Part shown: positions 8,346 through 17,582 of the stretch, piece by piece
Position numbering within the stretch: position 1 is the first letter of the stretch
Layout of the letters: the number at the start of each line of letters is the position of its first letter
Source of the DNA: Bdellovibrio sp. UBA4095
GTDB lineage: Bacteria > Bdellovibrionota > Bdellovibrionia > Bdellovibrionales > Bdellovibrionaceae
DNA: 64,000 nucleotides
Direction: 5' to 3'
Assembly (NCBI GenBank): GCA_002381805.1
Contig: DFXZ01000002.1
Span: 1 to 64,000, forward strand
Made by a program: the position numbers and the translations under genes
The notes under the pieces: generated by a model
What the model was told of the DNA's origin: nothing
The model's input: the letters and a program-made list of their open reading frames with translations, nothing else
Database searches by the model: none

Positions 8346-10871
8346 ATGTCAAATCTCACTCCGCTTATGAAACAGTTCTGGGACATTAAATCTGTCCATC
8401 AAGATAAAATTTTGCTTTTCCGAATGGGCGATTTTTTTGAAATGTTCTTTGATGATGCTGTTAAAGCTGCTCCTGTTTTGGGAATTGCGCTGACCCAAAG
8501 AAATAAAAAGTCTGCCGATGAAACGCCGATGTGCGGAGTGCCTCATCATTCCATCGCGGGTCCTATTAATAAACTATTAAGTCATGGGTTTAAGATAGCC
8601 ATCTGTGATCAACTCGAGGATCCGAAGTTCGCTAAGGGAATCGTCAAACGTGGTGTGACCCGCATTCTTACGCCAGGGATGATATACGATTCGGATACTT
8701 TAGATGGGACAAAACCCCACTATTTAGTCAGTCTTGAAAAGTCTTCGATCAGTTTTTTGGATACCACGACTGGAGAAGCTTTCTTTTTCAGATCTAGTAA
8801 TGCCCAAGAACTCCTGCGCTTCCTGCAGATTTTACCTGTTGCTGAAATTGTGCTTTCAAAAGATGACGAAGATCTTGTGCAGGGATTGCAAGGTGTCATG
8901 ACTAGTTACCATGAAGAGGTTATGGATCCTCTTCATCACTTGCTACGAAATCAAGCTCCCTTGTCTGCGGCGCGGCTCTTATCTTATGTGGTTTCGCTTT
9001 CAACGGAAGAATCGCTAAGCACACTCTCGCCATTTGTGGAAAGGGATCTTGAGCATCGACTCGAGGTTTCTGGCACGACTCTGCGTCACCTTGAAATATT
9101 CTCGACATATAAAGGTGAAGGTTTAGGGAGTTTGTTCTATGCGATCAATCGCACTCAGACTTCAGCAGGCAGCCGAATGTTAAGACAGTGGTTAAGTTTT
9201 CCACTGCGGGATGTGAAATCTATAGAGCAGCGTTTGAATTCCGTCGAGTTTTGGCGAACTCATGCATTAGAGTTAAAAAGAGGCCGTCAGATCTTGGCGC
9301 AGATGGGTGACATTGAAAGAAGACTGGGTAAGATTTCCCAGCCCCAGTGCAATGGTCGCGATCTTATTGCATTGGCAGGAAGTATACAGGCTGGGGTTAG
9401 TGCTCTGGAAGTCTACGTTCAAGCTGCCGGCACCACTGCTAACTTCGAGGACCTTCGTCGACTGGCATATAAAATTGAAAGTACCATCGTTGAAGAACCA
9501 CCATTGACCACGAAACAAGGATACTTGATTCGCCAGGGAGTTTCTCCAGAGCTTGATGAGCTGATAAATCTGTCGACGCACTCCCAGGCTCTGGTCGCAA
9601 AAATGGAGGCCGAGGAAAAAGAAAAAACCGGCATTTCTTCTCTGAAAATTCGTTATAATAATGTCTTTGGTTATTACATCGAGATTACGAATTCCCATAA
9701 AGACAAAGCTCCGACTCATTATCAGCGTAAGCAAACGCTGACCAATGCAGAAAGATATTGCACTGATGAATTGGTTGAACTGGAAAGAAAAGTTTTAAGC
9801 GCAAACAGCAAAAGAGCTGACCTCGAATTCGAGTTTTTTGAAGCACTTCGTAAAGAGATTCTTGCGCAGTGTCCATCGTTGCTGGGGCTTGCGCACGAGT
9901 GCAGTGAGATGGACGTTTTGACCAGTCTGGCCTGGCTTAGCTTGGAAGAAAAGTACGTCCGACCGAAGTTTACGGAAAACAATTCTTTGAAGTTAAAGGC
10001 CAATCGCCACCCCGTGGTCGAACAGACCGTAAAAAAGAACTTCGTCGCCAATGACATTGAGTTAAGACCTCACTCTTGTTTGTTATTAACGGGCCCAAAT
10101 ATGGCCGGTAAGTCGACGTTGATGCGTCAGGTAGCTTTGACAGCTGTTATGGCTCAGATGGGTTCCTATGTTCCGGCTGATGAAGCTTATTTGCCAATAT
10201 TCGATGCGATATTTACCCGTATTGGTGCAAGCGATCAGCTGTCTGAAGGTCTCTCGACTTTTATGGTAGAAATGACCGAAACATCTGCGATGCTAAAGAA
10301 TGCCACACAGAACTCCCTAGTCATTTTGGATGAGGTGGGACGTGGGACCAGCACATTCGATGGAATGTGTTTGGCACAGTCCATCTTAGAGCATCTGTTG
10401 AGTGAAGTGAAAGCACTGACATTCTTTGCGACACACTATCATGAATTAACGGCATTAGATCAGAGCTTTGGGCAAATTTCGAATGCTCATATGACCGTTG
10501 CTGAACGCAATGGCGAAATCCGTTTTCTGCATACTCTCGTGAAGGGACCGGCCTTAAAATCTTACGGAGTTCAAGTTGCTGAACTGGCGGGTTTGCCCGC
10601 TTCTGTGACAAAACGAGCTAAGGGATTGCTCAGAGATGTAGAGGCCAGCCGGGTGCAGGTCTCAAGTCAGCTATCTCTTTTGGATCAGGTTCCTCAGGCC
10701 ATTGACTTTGAAGAGCCACGGCCCGACCCTGAGCTTGAAAAACGGCAGCTGGCTTTGGCGGGCCTAATGGAAGAGTTGCAGAAGTACCCGTTAATGCAGT
10801 CCAGTCCGCTGGAAGCGATGAACCAGATTGCTCGTTGGAAAGAAATGCTTGAAAGTCGTTCTTCGACTTAA
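8346..10871 (+). CDS. mutS: DNA mismatch repair protein MutS
   Basis: Mismatch-recognition ATPase that binds mispairs as a dimer and recruits MutL. At 841 residues it is close to the usual 850. The N-terminal mismatch-recognition domain carries the Phe-x-Glu motif (GDFFEMF, residues ~28-34). The C-terminal ATPase has Walker A GPNMAGKST (about residue 583), Walker B with DEVGRGTSTFDG, and FFATHYHEL. The ATG at 8346 has no strong Shine-Dalgarno. The gene ends inside a perfect 11-bp hairpin (10853-10880). The next gene, glnD, is 63 bases away and may be cotranscribed. Confidence 0.98.
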   Translation: MSNLTPLMKQFWDIKSVHQDKILLFRMGDFFEMFFDDAVKAAPVLGIALTQRNKKSADETPMCGVPHHSIAGPINKLLSHGFKIAICDQLEDPKFAKGIVKRGVTRILTPGMIYDSDTLDGTKPHYLVSLEKSSISFLDTTTGEAFFFRSSNAQELLRFLQILPVAEIVLSKDDEDLVQGLQGVMTSYHEEVMDPLHHLLRNQAPLSAARLLSYVVSLSTEESLSTLSPFVERDLEHRLEVSGTTLRHLEIFSTYKGEGLGSLFYAINRTQTSAGSRMLRQWLSFPLRDVKSIEQRLNSVEFWRTHALELKRGRQILAQMGDIERRLGKISQPQCNGRDLIALAGSIQAGVSALEVYVQAAGTTANFEDLRRLAYKIESTIVEEPPLTTKQGYLIRQGVSPELDELINLSTHSQALVAKMEAEEKEKTGISSLKIRYNNVFGYYIEITNSHKDKAPTHYQRKQTLTNAERYCTDELVELERKVLSANSKRADLEFEFFEALRKEILAQCPSLLGLAHECSEMDVLTSLAWLSLEEKYVRPKFTENNSLKLKANRHPVVEQTVKKNFVANDIELRPHSCLLLTGPNMAGKSTLMRQVALTAVMAQMGSYVPADEAYLPIFDAIFTRIGASDQLSEGLSTFMVEMTETSAMLKNATQNSLVILDEVGRGTSTFDGMCLAQSILEHLLSEVKALTFFATHYHELTALDQSFGQISNAHMTVAERNGEIRFLHTLVKGPALKSYGVQVAELAGLPASVTKRAKGLLRDVEASRVQVSSQLSLLDQVPQAIDFEEPRPDPELEKRQLALAGLMEELQKYPLMQSSPLEAMNQIARWKEMLESRSST

Positions 10872-10880
10872 GAACGACTT
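10853..10880 (+). terminator. hairpin spanning the mutS stop codon
   Basis: AAGTCGTTCTT (10853-10863) and AAGAACGACTT (10870-10880) form a perfect 11-bp stem with a 6-base loop; the TAA stop of mutS (10869-10871) lies at its 3' arm. There is no continuous T-tract, although CTCTTTTC follows about 10 bases later, so termination is possible but not certain. Confidence 0.45.
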
Positions 10881-10907
10881 GCGAGCTGAGCTCTTTTCAG
10901 TAAAAAT

Positions 10908-10935
10908 TGATGGGATCAACTAAAGGATCCCATCA
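10908..10935 (+). promoter_or_regulatory. hairpin covering the glnD ribosome-binding site and start
   Basis: TGATGGGATC (10908-10917) pairs perfectly with GATCCCATCA (10926-10935), loop AACTAAAG. The loop and 3' arm hold the likely Shine-Dalgarno (AAAGGA), and the last paired base is the A of the glnD ATG. Folded mRNA would hide the start site, which suggests translational control. Confidence 0.5.
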
Positions 10936-13256
10936 TGGCCCATCAGTCCTTTTTGACCCCTGAACAGTTACTACAAGCACAGGAGCTTTTGTCTCCTCCG
11001 CTTATGACTCCAGACGGGGATGTGCGACAGCATTTCTGTTTTTCGTCCGACAATTTTTCCTTCTGGCTGGGCTCAAAAGTCGAAGAGCTTTTTAAAAAAT
11101 TTCCGGATTGGAAGGAATGTCATCCGATCATGTTGGGCTCGTGGAGTCGCGGTGAACTTTGTCCTCGATCTGATATAGATGTCTTGTTCTGTGGAGACGA
11201 ACGAAAGGTGCATGCGCTCGTTGAGGACTTTCAGGAGCGGGGTCTTAAGATTCGTTACCGCATGCCGCATAACTTAGAAGACTGGACTGAAAATGTTGAG
11301 GCCTTCGATATTCTTGCGCTCCTAAAAGGTAAGCCTCTAACACCAGAAGGTGCCGTTCAGTTATTTTCCCAGCAAAAAAAAATATGGGCCCGCAAGAAGC
11401 ACTTTCGTTCCGTTTTGCTCAAAGCGATTAAACAAGAACGCTCGGCACGTGTACATAGATACGACTCGATAACCAATTATCTTGAACCAAATATTAAGTT
11501 TGGCCCCGGAGGGCTGCGCGATTTGGAGCAAGGATTGCAAATTTATGAGATGTTTACCGAGAAATTCACCAATCCTGGTCACGCTCTAAATGTTTTGCAC
11601 TACTACCGAAACTATTTATTAACAATCCGTCAGAAGCTGCACCTTGAAGGATTAAATGATATTCTGGTCAATACAGCGCAATTCGATATCGGGCAATGGA
11701 TGGGATTCAAATCCCATAAAGATTTCATGCGCAGTCTCCAAAGAGGTTTGTCTCGAGTAAACTTTTATTCCGACTGGATCGCCGAGGTGGCGCAAGCTTC
11801 GGATAAAGATATTCAGAAAATTGAAAGTATTAAGATTTCACGACCTGAGCATCTCCCCGGAGTGTTACATAAAAATTCCAGCGTATTAGTGCAAAAAAAA
11901 GTGCGCGAACATTTAGATGAGCTTTTTCCTGATGGGAATAAAGATAAAAAACGAGCGCTCCTTCGTCGAAGGGCTCTTGAAAAAATGCTGGCGGTGAACG
12001 GTTCGGATGCTTATTTAATGAGTGTGTTTCGGTCACGTTTAATAGATAAACTTGTTCCTGAGATCCGGAGGTTGGTGGGTTATGTGCAGCACGACCAGTA
12101 CCATCGCTTCACCGCAGACTCTCATATCATGCAAGCTTGCCGCGAAGTTAAAAGGATTTATGCGAAGCCTAAGGAATTAGGGCCGCTGAGTTTTGTCGCT
12201 GGGAAGTTAAAAGCTTATGATTGGAAGGTTCTGTCTTGGTCATGTCTTTATCATGACCTGGCGAAGGGTCTCGAGTCCCACGATCATTCAGCGGCAGGCG
12301 TACAGATCGTTGACCGCGATTTTAAACAATTTGGTTTCGACAAGTCGTTTACAGAGGATGTCCGCTGGATGGTGCAAAATCATCTTGAACTTTCGCAGGC
12401 GGCTTTCCGAAAAAATGCACTGGATCCAAAAGTCTGGCAAGAGTTAAGGATGAAGGGCGTAGAAGGAACTCGGCTTTATCGTCTGGCCCTATTTACCGCA
12501 ATTGATATTCGTGCCACCAATCCCGAAGCCTGGACGGACTGGAAAGCAGAACTTCTTAAGAGTCTAGTAAATAATTTGGAATCCAAAAAAGCTCAGGACT
12601 ATTTTGATTTTCAGAATATGAAGCTGCGACGAAGACTGAAAGTAACGGATGAAGTGTATGAGGCTCTCGGGCCCGTACTGCTGGAAAGTCTGACAATTAA
12701 AGATCTAGTTGAAGATTTAAAGTTAGCTGATGGATCGGACAAGTCGTTGCCGCCAAAAATCCTTAAAACACGTCGAGGTGATATTTGGGTGCGCTTTCAC
12801 GAGATTCAAGATCGACGAGGTCTGTTGGCTGATTATGTGAACCAGTTGTATTCACTGGGGTTGGGAATTCGCAGAGCGGCAATCCACACGCTGCCGAGGA
12901 TCGGTGTTTATGATTGGTTTCAAATCACAACTCAAAAACCTCTGCAGCAACTGACTCAGGTTTTGAAGTCTTCTGAATTAAAACCTAAGAGCCCACCGAA
13001 AGTTCAATTTGCTTCGATTCAACTGGTCAGTGCCGATGAAAATGAGTGGGTGATCAGTTTTAAGGGACCAGATCAGCCAGGTTTATTGGCTTCGGCCTCC
13101 CAAGCACTAAATGATTTCGGCCTTTGTGTGACCTCTGCACGAGTCCATACTTGGGGTCGTCAAGTTGATGATATTTTTATTGTGAAAGCAGAGCAGGGGG
13201 ATCCGCAGTCTCTTGTGCGAAATCTTTGTCAGCGCTATCAAATTCCTTTTGAGTGA
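10935..13256 (+). CDS. glnD: bifunctional [protein-PII] uridylyltransferase/uridylyl-removing enzyme
   Basis: Nitrogen-status sensor that uridylylates PII proteins when glutamine is low and removes UMP when it is high. All domains are visible in the 773 residues: the nucleotidyltransferase motif GSWSRGELCPRSDIDVLF at ~68-85 with both metal-binding aspartates, an HD phosphohydrolase domain around HDLAKG at ~440, and two C-terminal ACT domains (about 615-675 and 700-765, the second with KGPDQPGLLASAS). It is somewhat shorter than the E. coli protein (about 890). The start lies in a 10-bp hairpin. It overlaps rsmG by 4 bases. No PII or ammonium-transport gene lies nearby in the window. Confidence 0.95.
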   Translation: MAHQSFLTPEQLLQAQELLSPPLMTPDGDVRQHFCFSSDNFSFWLGSKVEELFKKFPDWKECHPIMLGSWSRGELCPRSDIDVLFCGDERKVHALVEDFQERGLKIRYRMPHNLEDWTENVEAFDILALLKGKPLTPEGAVQLFSQQKKIWARKKHFRSVLLKAIKQERSARVHRYDSITNYLEPNIKFGPGGLRDLEQGLQIYEMFTEKFTNPGHALNVLHYYRNYLLTIRQKLHLEGLNDILVNTAQFDIGQWMGFKSHKDFMRSLQRGLSRVNFYSDWIAEVAQASDKDIQKIESIKISRPEHLPGVLHKNSSVLVQKKVREHLDELFPDGNKDKKRALLRRRALEKMLAVNGSDAYLMSVFRSRLIDKLVPEIRRLVGYVQHDQYHRFTADSHIMQACREVKRIYAKPKELGPLSFVAGKLKAYDWKVLSWSCLYHDLAKGLESHDHSAAGVQIVDRDFKQFGFDKSFTEDVRWMVQNHLELSQAAFRKNALDPKVWQELRMKGVEGTRLYRLALFTAIDIRATNPEAWTDWKAELLKSLVNNLESKKAQDYFDFQNMKLRRRLKVTDEVYEALGPVLLESLTIKDLVEDLKLADGSDKSLPPKILKTRRGDIWVRFHEIQDRRGLLADYVNQLYSLGLGIRRAAIHTLPRIGVYDWFQITTQKPLQQLTQVLKSSELKPKSPPKVQFASIQLVSADENEWVISFKGPDQPGLLASASQALNDFGLCVTSARVHTWGRQVDDIFIVKAEQGDPQSLVRNLCQRYQIPFE

Positions 13257-13906
13257 CAGACATCAAGGATCTGGTTAAATTGATGAACATGTATTTTGAA
13301 AAACGTACTGATCTGATCACAAAACTAGGATTCGACCCCCAGTCTTTGTCTAAGCTAAAGGCATATATCGATCTGTTGTGGGCCACCAATGAAGAATTAA
13401 ATTTGGTCAGCCGTAAGATGACGTTCGAAGAGCTAATCGACAATCACGTCATTGATTCTCTGTTGCCCCTTTCTCACTTTCCTCGAAATGTGAAAGCCGT
13501 GGCGGATTTTGGTTCGGGCGGGGGGCTTCCGGCCGTGATCTATGCCATTCAGTTTTCACAGATGTCTTTTCACTTGTACGAAAAGAGCCCGAAGAAGCAG
13601 GAATTTTTAAAGCGTTGTGCGCGGATAGCTCCGAATCTTCAGGTTTATGGTGAGATTCCTCAGCAACTTAAAAACATCGATTTAGTCACTGCTCGGGGTT
13701 TTAAACCTCTTGATGTGATTCTCGATATGAGTCGTGATTTCTATAAAAATCAGGGCAGGTACTTTCTTTTGAAAGCTCGTCGAGAAAAAATTGATGAAGA
13801 AATCGTTCTTGCTCAAAAGAAATTTAAAGATCTTAAAGTAAGGATTTTACCTCTGAACTCTCCAGTACTTGAGGTCGAGCGAAATCTCGTTCTCATCAAC
13901 GAATAA
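13253..13906 (+). CDS. rsmG: 16S rRNA (guanine527-N7)-methyltransferase
   Basis: SAM-dependent methyltransferase that makes m7G527 in 16S rRNA; loss gives low-level streptomycin resistance in other bacteria. The 217 residues match GidB/RsmG. ELNLVSRK and NHVIDSL are family motifs, followed by the SAM-binding loop DFGSGGGLPAVI (about residues 80-92) and TARGF. The GTG at 13253 overlaps the glnD stop (GTGA). An ATG ten codons later is a possible alternative. It is not beside the parABS/mnmG cluster where rsmG often lies. Confidence 0.94.
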   Translation: MTDIKDLVKLMNMYFEKRTDLITKLGFDPQSLSKLKAYIDLLWATNEELNLVSRKMTFEELIDNHVIDSLLPLSHFPRNVKAVADFGSGGGLPAVIYAIQFSQMSFHLYEKSPKKQEFLKRCARIAPNLQVYGEIPQQLKNIDLVTARGFKPLDVILDMSRDFYKNQGRYFLLKARREKIDEEIVLAQKKFKDLKVRILPLNSPVLEVERNLVLINE

Positions 13907-14016
13907 CCTGATTTTCTACATGAAAACCTCTGCGCCTTAGCACAAGGACAAGTCAGTTCTGGCCTCTGACCCGAGGGAGGACTATTTTGGAATCTAACAT
14001 AAGACAAGGAGGTTTT

Positions 14017-14538
14017 ATGTATAGCAAAGCCAAAATTTCGGGGCACCCCATTCATCCGATGCTGGTGGCCTTCCCAATCACTTTTTATGTTCTCACTGTG
14101 GTCTCGTTCGGAATGTATCAATTTTTTAGTGCAGATGCCTTCTGGTATCAGATGGGATTCTTTTCTAATATGGCCGCAGTGGTGACAGCACTTGTCGCGG
14201 CAGTTCCTGGTTTTATTGACTGGGCTTTCGGAGTTCCAAAAGAAAATATCTCTGCAAAAAGAGATGGTTTGATTCATATGGTTCTAAATCTTGTGGGCGT
14301 AGCTCTTTTTCTAGGAAGTGCCATCTGGATTATGGGAACTTGGAATGCTCCGCTGCAGTCGGTGGGATTGCCTCTTGTCTTGACGGGGCTAGGTACTGGA
14401 ATCTCGATGGCTGCTGGTTCTTACGGATGGGTCATGATTTCACGACATAAGGTCGGCGTCGAGATGGATCCCGATCAAGCAAGAATTCAAGAGCGCCGAG
14501 AGCGCGAAGCAAGACGTGAACCGCCGATGTATCACTAA
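14017..14538 (+). CDS. DUF2231 family inner-membrane protein
   Basis: A 173-residue membrane protein with four hydrophobic segments and the DUF2231 signature GHPIHPMLVAFPI near the N-terminus, found in predicted haem- or redox-associated membrane proteins of unknown role. The C-terminal tail is highly charged (QERREREARREPP). The ATG at 14017 has a full AAGGAGG five bases upstream. A second in-frame start, TTG at 13987, also has a GGGAGG seven bases upstream, so a ten-residue longer form is possible. It is followed by a strong terminator. Confidence 0.85.
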   Translation: MYSKAKISGHPIHPMLVAFPITFYVLTVVSFGMYQFFSADAFWYQMGFFSNMAAVVTALVAAVPGFIDWAFGVPKENISAKRDGLIHMVLNLVGVALFLGSAIWIMGTWNAPLQSVGLPLVLTGLGTGISMAAGSYGWVMISRHKVGVEMDPDQARIQERREREARREPPMYH

Positions 14539-14564
14539 GGATTGAGAATAAAAGGATGGGAAAT

Positions 14565-14594
14565 AAAAAATGGGACTCTGAAGTCCCATTTTTT
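14565..14594. terminator. bidirectional intrinsic terminator
   Basis: TGGGACT (14571-14577) pairs with AGTCCCA (14582-14588), loop CTGA, flanked by A6 on the left and T7 on the right. It lies between convergent genes and should stop transcription from both sides. Confidence 0.85.
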
Positions 14595-14609
14595 TATCCA
14601 AAAGAAAAA

Positions 14610-14804
14610 CTAGTTTTTCTTTTTAGAGGTGGCACCCGTGATGCCTGTATGATTGCGCCAGTTATAAGAGGGATCCGTTTTTGTGCGATTGTGCCAAGCT
14701 TCCCATTTCTTTTTCGGAAGTTTATGGGACACGCGACCCTTTTCATCAAAAATGTCTGGATCTTTACCTAAGAAAAAATCGCCGATGGCTTTTAGAACAC
14801 CCAT
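14610..14804 (-). CDS. small basic hypothetical protein
   Basis: A 64-residue cytosolic protein, rich in Lys and Trp (KLPKKKWEAWHN) and ending in SKKKN. No family is recognised. I place the start at the ATG at 14804, which has GGAG eight to nine bases upstream; the frame stays open for 21 more codons but only to a TTG without a site. It lies between a terminator and another small minus-strand gene. Confidence 0.6.
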   Translation of the reverse strand: MGVLKAIGDFFLGKDPDIFDEKGRVSHKLPKKKWEAWHNRTKTDPSYNWRNHTGITGATSKKKN

Positions 14805-14894
14805 TGAAACCGCTCCTTCATTTGCGCCTTTAATATAAGCGAGGAGCGGCTCAGGTGGAAGACTCAAAAGAAAGACTTATGCTGCCCGTCATTT

Positions 14895-15158
14895 TTAAGA
14901 ACGCGGATTGGCGCAAACATCGATAATGTCGAGACCACGGTCCTCTGAGACCTGCCCATGACCTTTGAAATATTTAAAGCACTGTTGAGCTGCTTGTTCA
15001 AAAGCATCCTCATAAGAGGCTGCTGGCTTGCGAATTTCCAGAATGTCGCCTGCCAATTTATACTTGAAGGTGTATTCCTTATGAGTAGGGCCTTGGCTGA
15101 TCCATGCAAATGAGCTGCTGGAGAAAGCTAAAATGGCTGTAAGGATAAGTGTTTTCAT
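14895..15158 (-). CDS. small secreted hypothetical protein
   Basis: An 87-residue protein with a clear signal peptide (MKTLILTAILAFSSSSFA) and a mature part of about 69 residues with two cysteines (QQCFKYF and DVCANP) that may form a disulphide. The ATG at 15158 is preceded by AAAGGCGGA. The same frame is open for a further 42 codons upstream, but there is no supporting site there. Family and role are not recognised. Confidence 0.72.
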   Translation of the reverse strand: MKTLILTAILAFSSSSFAWISQGPTHKEYTFKYKLAGDILEIRKPAASYEDAFEQAAQQCFKYFKGHGQVSEDRGLDIIDVCANPRS

Positions 15159-15399
15159 AAGTCCGCCTTTTTTAAATTCAATGTTCATGCTTTTAAGTAG
15201 AGCAATGACAAGGCCAAGAAGGACGCGGGAAACCCTCGGGAAGAATCTGTAACTAGCGGTAATTACTGCATAAAATAATCTCATATTGAGTCGTGCCGAA
15301 ACGAGGGTGAAAACTCTAGGCAGGTGCCTGATTTGGGAATGCTATTGAATATCTTTTAGACAGTGCTTATGCTCGATAAAAGACTATCCGGGAGCGTAT

Positions 15400-15870
15400 A
15401 TGAAATATCTCATCTTAGGGATTCTATTGAGTTGGACAACTGCAGCCCAAGCGGTGACACAAGGCCGTTTTTTTGGAATGCATATGATGATCAATATTTC
15501 CTCGAAATTCTATGATGGGAGCTTTGACGACACCGCTTACAACCTTTTTAAGGCGATGAATGTTCCGATCCAGGACTCTATGATGGGTCCTGGAAAAAGC
15601 CTGAAGGCAGCTGAAAAGACTCTCAACTTTATTTGTGCACAGCGCGGGGAAGAGAGTTTCCAGTGCACTTTATTTATTTTTCCGACGGCTTGGGGTCAAA
15701 TTTCTCAAGGGAAGGCTTCTTTTGTGGTAACAGGAGCCGAGGCACAAGCGTTCTCAGAACAGTTTCATCTGCAAAATGGCGCGTTTACCCTGGTGAATCC
15801 AGAGGGGACTTTGCGGATCGATATTCAAAATGATCTGTTTTCCATCAAGTTCAACGAGAGCGGACTTTAG
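15400..15870 (+). CDS. secreted hypothetical protein
   Basis: A 156-residue protein with a signal peptide (MKYLILGILLSWTTAAQA). The mature part begins TQGRFFG and has two cysteines (FICAQRG and FQCTLF) about 12 residues apart that could pair. No domain is recognised. The ATG follows a GGGAG. It is followed after 84 bases by the DUF2183 gene on the same strand, so it could be the first gene of that operon. Confidence 0.8.
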   Translation: MKYLILGILLSWTTAAQAVTQGRFFGMHMMINISSKFYDGSFDDTAYNLFKAMNVPIQDSMMGPGKSLKAAEKTLNFICAQRGEESFQCTLFIFPTAWGQISQGKASFVVTGAEAQAFSEQFHLQNGAFTLVNPEGTLRIDIQNDLFSIKFNESGL

Positions 15871-15954
15871 AGTTAAAATTTCATAGATTTCTATAAAAGA
15901 GTGGCCCTCATTCCAGGCCATGCTATAAAAGCGCCTCTGGGAAAGGGGCCTTTT

Positions 15955-16764
15955 GTGAAAAGTTTTACGCTCGTATTGAGTTTTTTCGCACTCCTCACAT
16001 CTGCTCACGCGAAGACTCTTCTGATTAGTGATGTAGATGACACGCTTAAGCTTTCCAATGTCTTGAGTCCCGCTGGAGCAGCAAAATATGCGCTGGATAC
16101 GGAAAGTCGTTTCACTGGGATGAGTGAACTCTTTAATTTTCTTAGAGTCGACCAACCAGATATGGAATTTGCCTACGTGAGTGCGGCTCCTGCTTACCCA
16201 CTGGGAATAATACATAGAGCCTTTCTGGCAAATGCTTATTTTCCTAGTGGCGAGTATTTCCCGCGAGAGTGGGGTTCCACTGAAGCTCATAAGTTGGCTA
16301 AAGTCCGGGAATTGATCAATCGACATCAGCCGACTCAGGTTATTTTAGTTGGGGACAATGGCAACGCAGACGCAGAAATCTATGCTCAGATTGCGAAAGA
16401 ATACTCTGGATGGGGTTTGCAGTTCTTTCAGTTCATTCGTGTGGCATACTCAACTGAATCGACGAAAGAAAAAGGAAAGCCTATTTTGCCGGAGCAGGTA
16501 GGTTATGTGACTCCGCTTGAAATTGCCATAACCCTTAATAAAGCTCAGATTCTTAAAGATGGATCTTTGAATTGGATTCTGGATAATATCACCTCTGAAA
16601 TTTTGAACGAGAAAGTAGATGAAAGCGGACGAGGCATCTTGACCTTTCCTCCTTATATCAATTGCCACCAGTACCAGTGGCGCTGGGATGAGTATCTAAA
16701 TCTTCATCCGGCTCTTTCTGATTTAAATACCTTTATTAACGGCCGTTGCTATTTAAACCTGTGA
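15955..16764 (+). CDS. secreted DUF2183/APP1-family HAD phosphatase
   Basis: HAD-superfamily protein related to APP1 phosphatidate phosphatase (DUF2183). The N-terminal ISDVDDTLK carries the catalytic DxDDT aspartates, and VGDNGNADAEIY near the middle is the acidic metal-binding HAD motif IV. A signal peptide (VKSFTLVLSFFALLTSAHA) sends it to the periplasm. The start is GTG at 15955, four to six bases after GGAAAGGGGCC. The length is 269 residues. A lipid phosphatase acting on host or own phospholipids is plausible but inferred; other phosphomonoesters are possible. It overlaps the next gene by 4 bases. Confidence 0.85.
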   Translation: MKSFTLVLSFFALLTSAHAKTLLISDVDDTLKLSNVLSPAGAAKYALDTESRFTGMSELFNFLRVDQPDMEFAYVSAAPAYPLGIIHRAFLANAYFPSGEYFPREWGSTEAHKLAKVRELINRHQPTQVILVGDNGNADAEIYAQIAKEYSGWGLQFFQFIRVAYSTESTKEKGKPILPEQVGYVTPLEIAITLNKAQILKDGSLNWILDNITSEILNEKVDESGRGILTFPPYINCHQYQWRWDEYLNLHPALSDLNTFINGRCYLNL

Positions 16765-17582
16765 ATTTAAAATACCAACTTCCTCAGTTTTATCAGAATA
16801 TTCTTCCGCGAGAGATTCTAGAGTTCTCACCCCAGGAGTTTAAAGCGACTTGCGATAATTGCGCAATGGCGAGGCCTCGTGAAACGGGTAAGATCCATTA
16901 CCGGGAGGATCTGAAGTGTTGTACTTTTCATCCCTTCCTTGCGAATTATTTGGTGGGAGCGATATTCAGCGAACCTTTAAGTATTGAGGCACACCGAATT
17001 TTTAGAGACAAGATCGCTCGCCGTGAATATGCCTTGCCGATCGGAATGGTCGCGCCCGTGCGCTATCAGGTCGAGTTCAATAATAGGGAGGAAGGGGATT
17101 TTGGTCAGCGCGAAGATTGGCTCTGTCCTTACTATAATAAAGAAAAGCAAAACTGCAATGTCTGGCGCCATCGCGGAGTCGTTTGTACTACGTTCTTTTG
17201 TAAAAGTTCTTATGGAAAAATAGGTCTTAAGTTCTGGGAAAGAATGAGTAATTATCTTTGGTACGTGGAACTGGCCTTATTGGAAGAAGCCTTGGTAATG
17301 CTGGATTTCTCGCCTCGTCAGGTTATGACCCTGCTGGACTTCCATAACAGACAAGAGGGGACTGCGGCAGAAAAGAAATCCTGGGTCTTGCCGGAAGCAA
17401 AATCTCGAGATTTATGGAATGGGTATTACGAGGATCAAGAAGGATTTTACAAAAAAAGTTATGAGATTATCGCGAATCTTGATAAAAAAGCCTTTCATGA
17501 AATGATTGGTGAACAAGGACAAGATTTGGAAGAGCAGATTTTCTCGATGTTACCATCCCTTTCGAAAGCGAAGTTGATATGA
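16761..17582 (+). CDS. cysteine-rich protein of unknown function
   Basis: A cytosolic 273-residue protein with eight well-spaced cysteines: CDNC at 31-34, CC at 53-54, then four between about 123 and 148 (CPYY, QNCN, VVCT, FFCK). This pattern suits a metal or Fe-S cluster and loosely resembles YkgJ-type cysteine-cluster proteins. No enzyme motif was seen. The GTG at 16761 overlaps the phosphatase stop by 4 bases, and the protein overlaps the SufE gene by 4 bases downstream. The coupling to a sulphur-transfer protein supports a cluster-binding role (inference). Confidence 0.8.
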   Translation: MNLKYQLPQFYQNILPREILEFSPQEFKATCDNCAMARPRETGKIHYREDLKCCTFHPFLANYLVGAIFSEPLSIEAHRIFRDKIARREYALPIGMVAPVRYQVEFNNREEGDFGQREDWLCPYYNKEKQNCNVWRHRGVVCTTFFCKSSYGKIGLKFWERMSNYLWYVELALLEEALVMLDFSPRQVMTLLDFHNRQEGTAAEKKSWVLPEAKSRDLWNGYYEDQEGFYKKSYEIIANLDKKAFHEMIGEQGQDLEEQIFSMLPSLSKAKLI

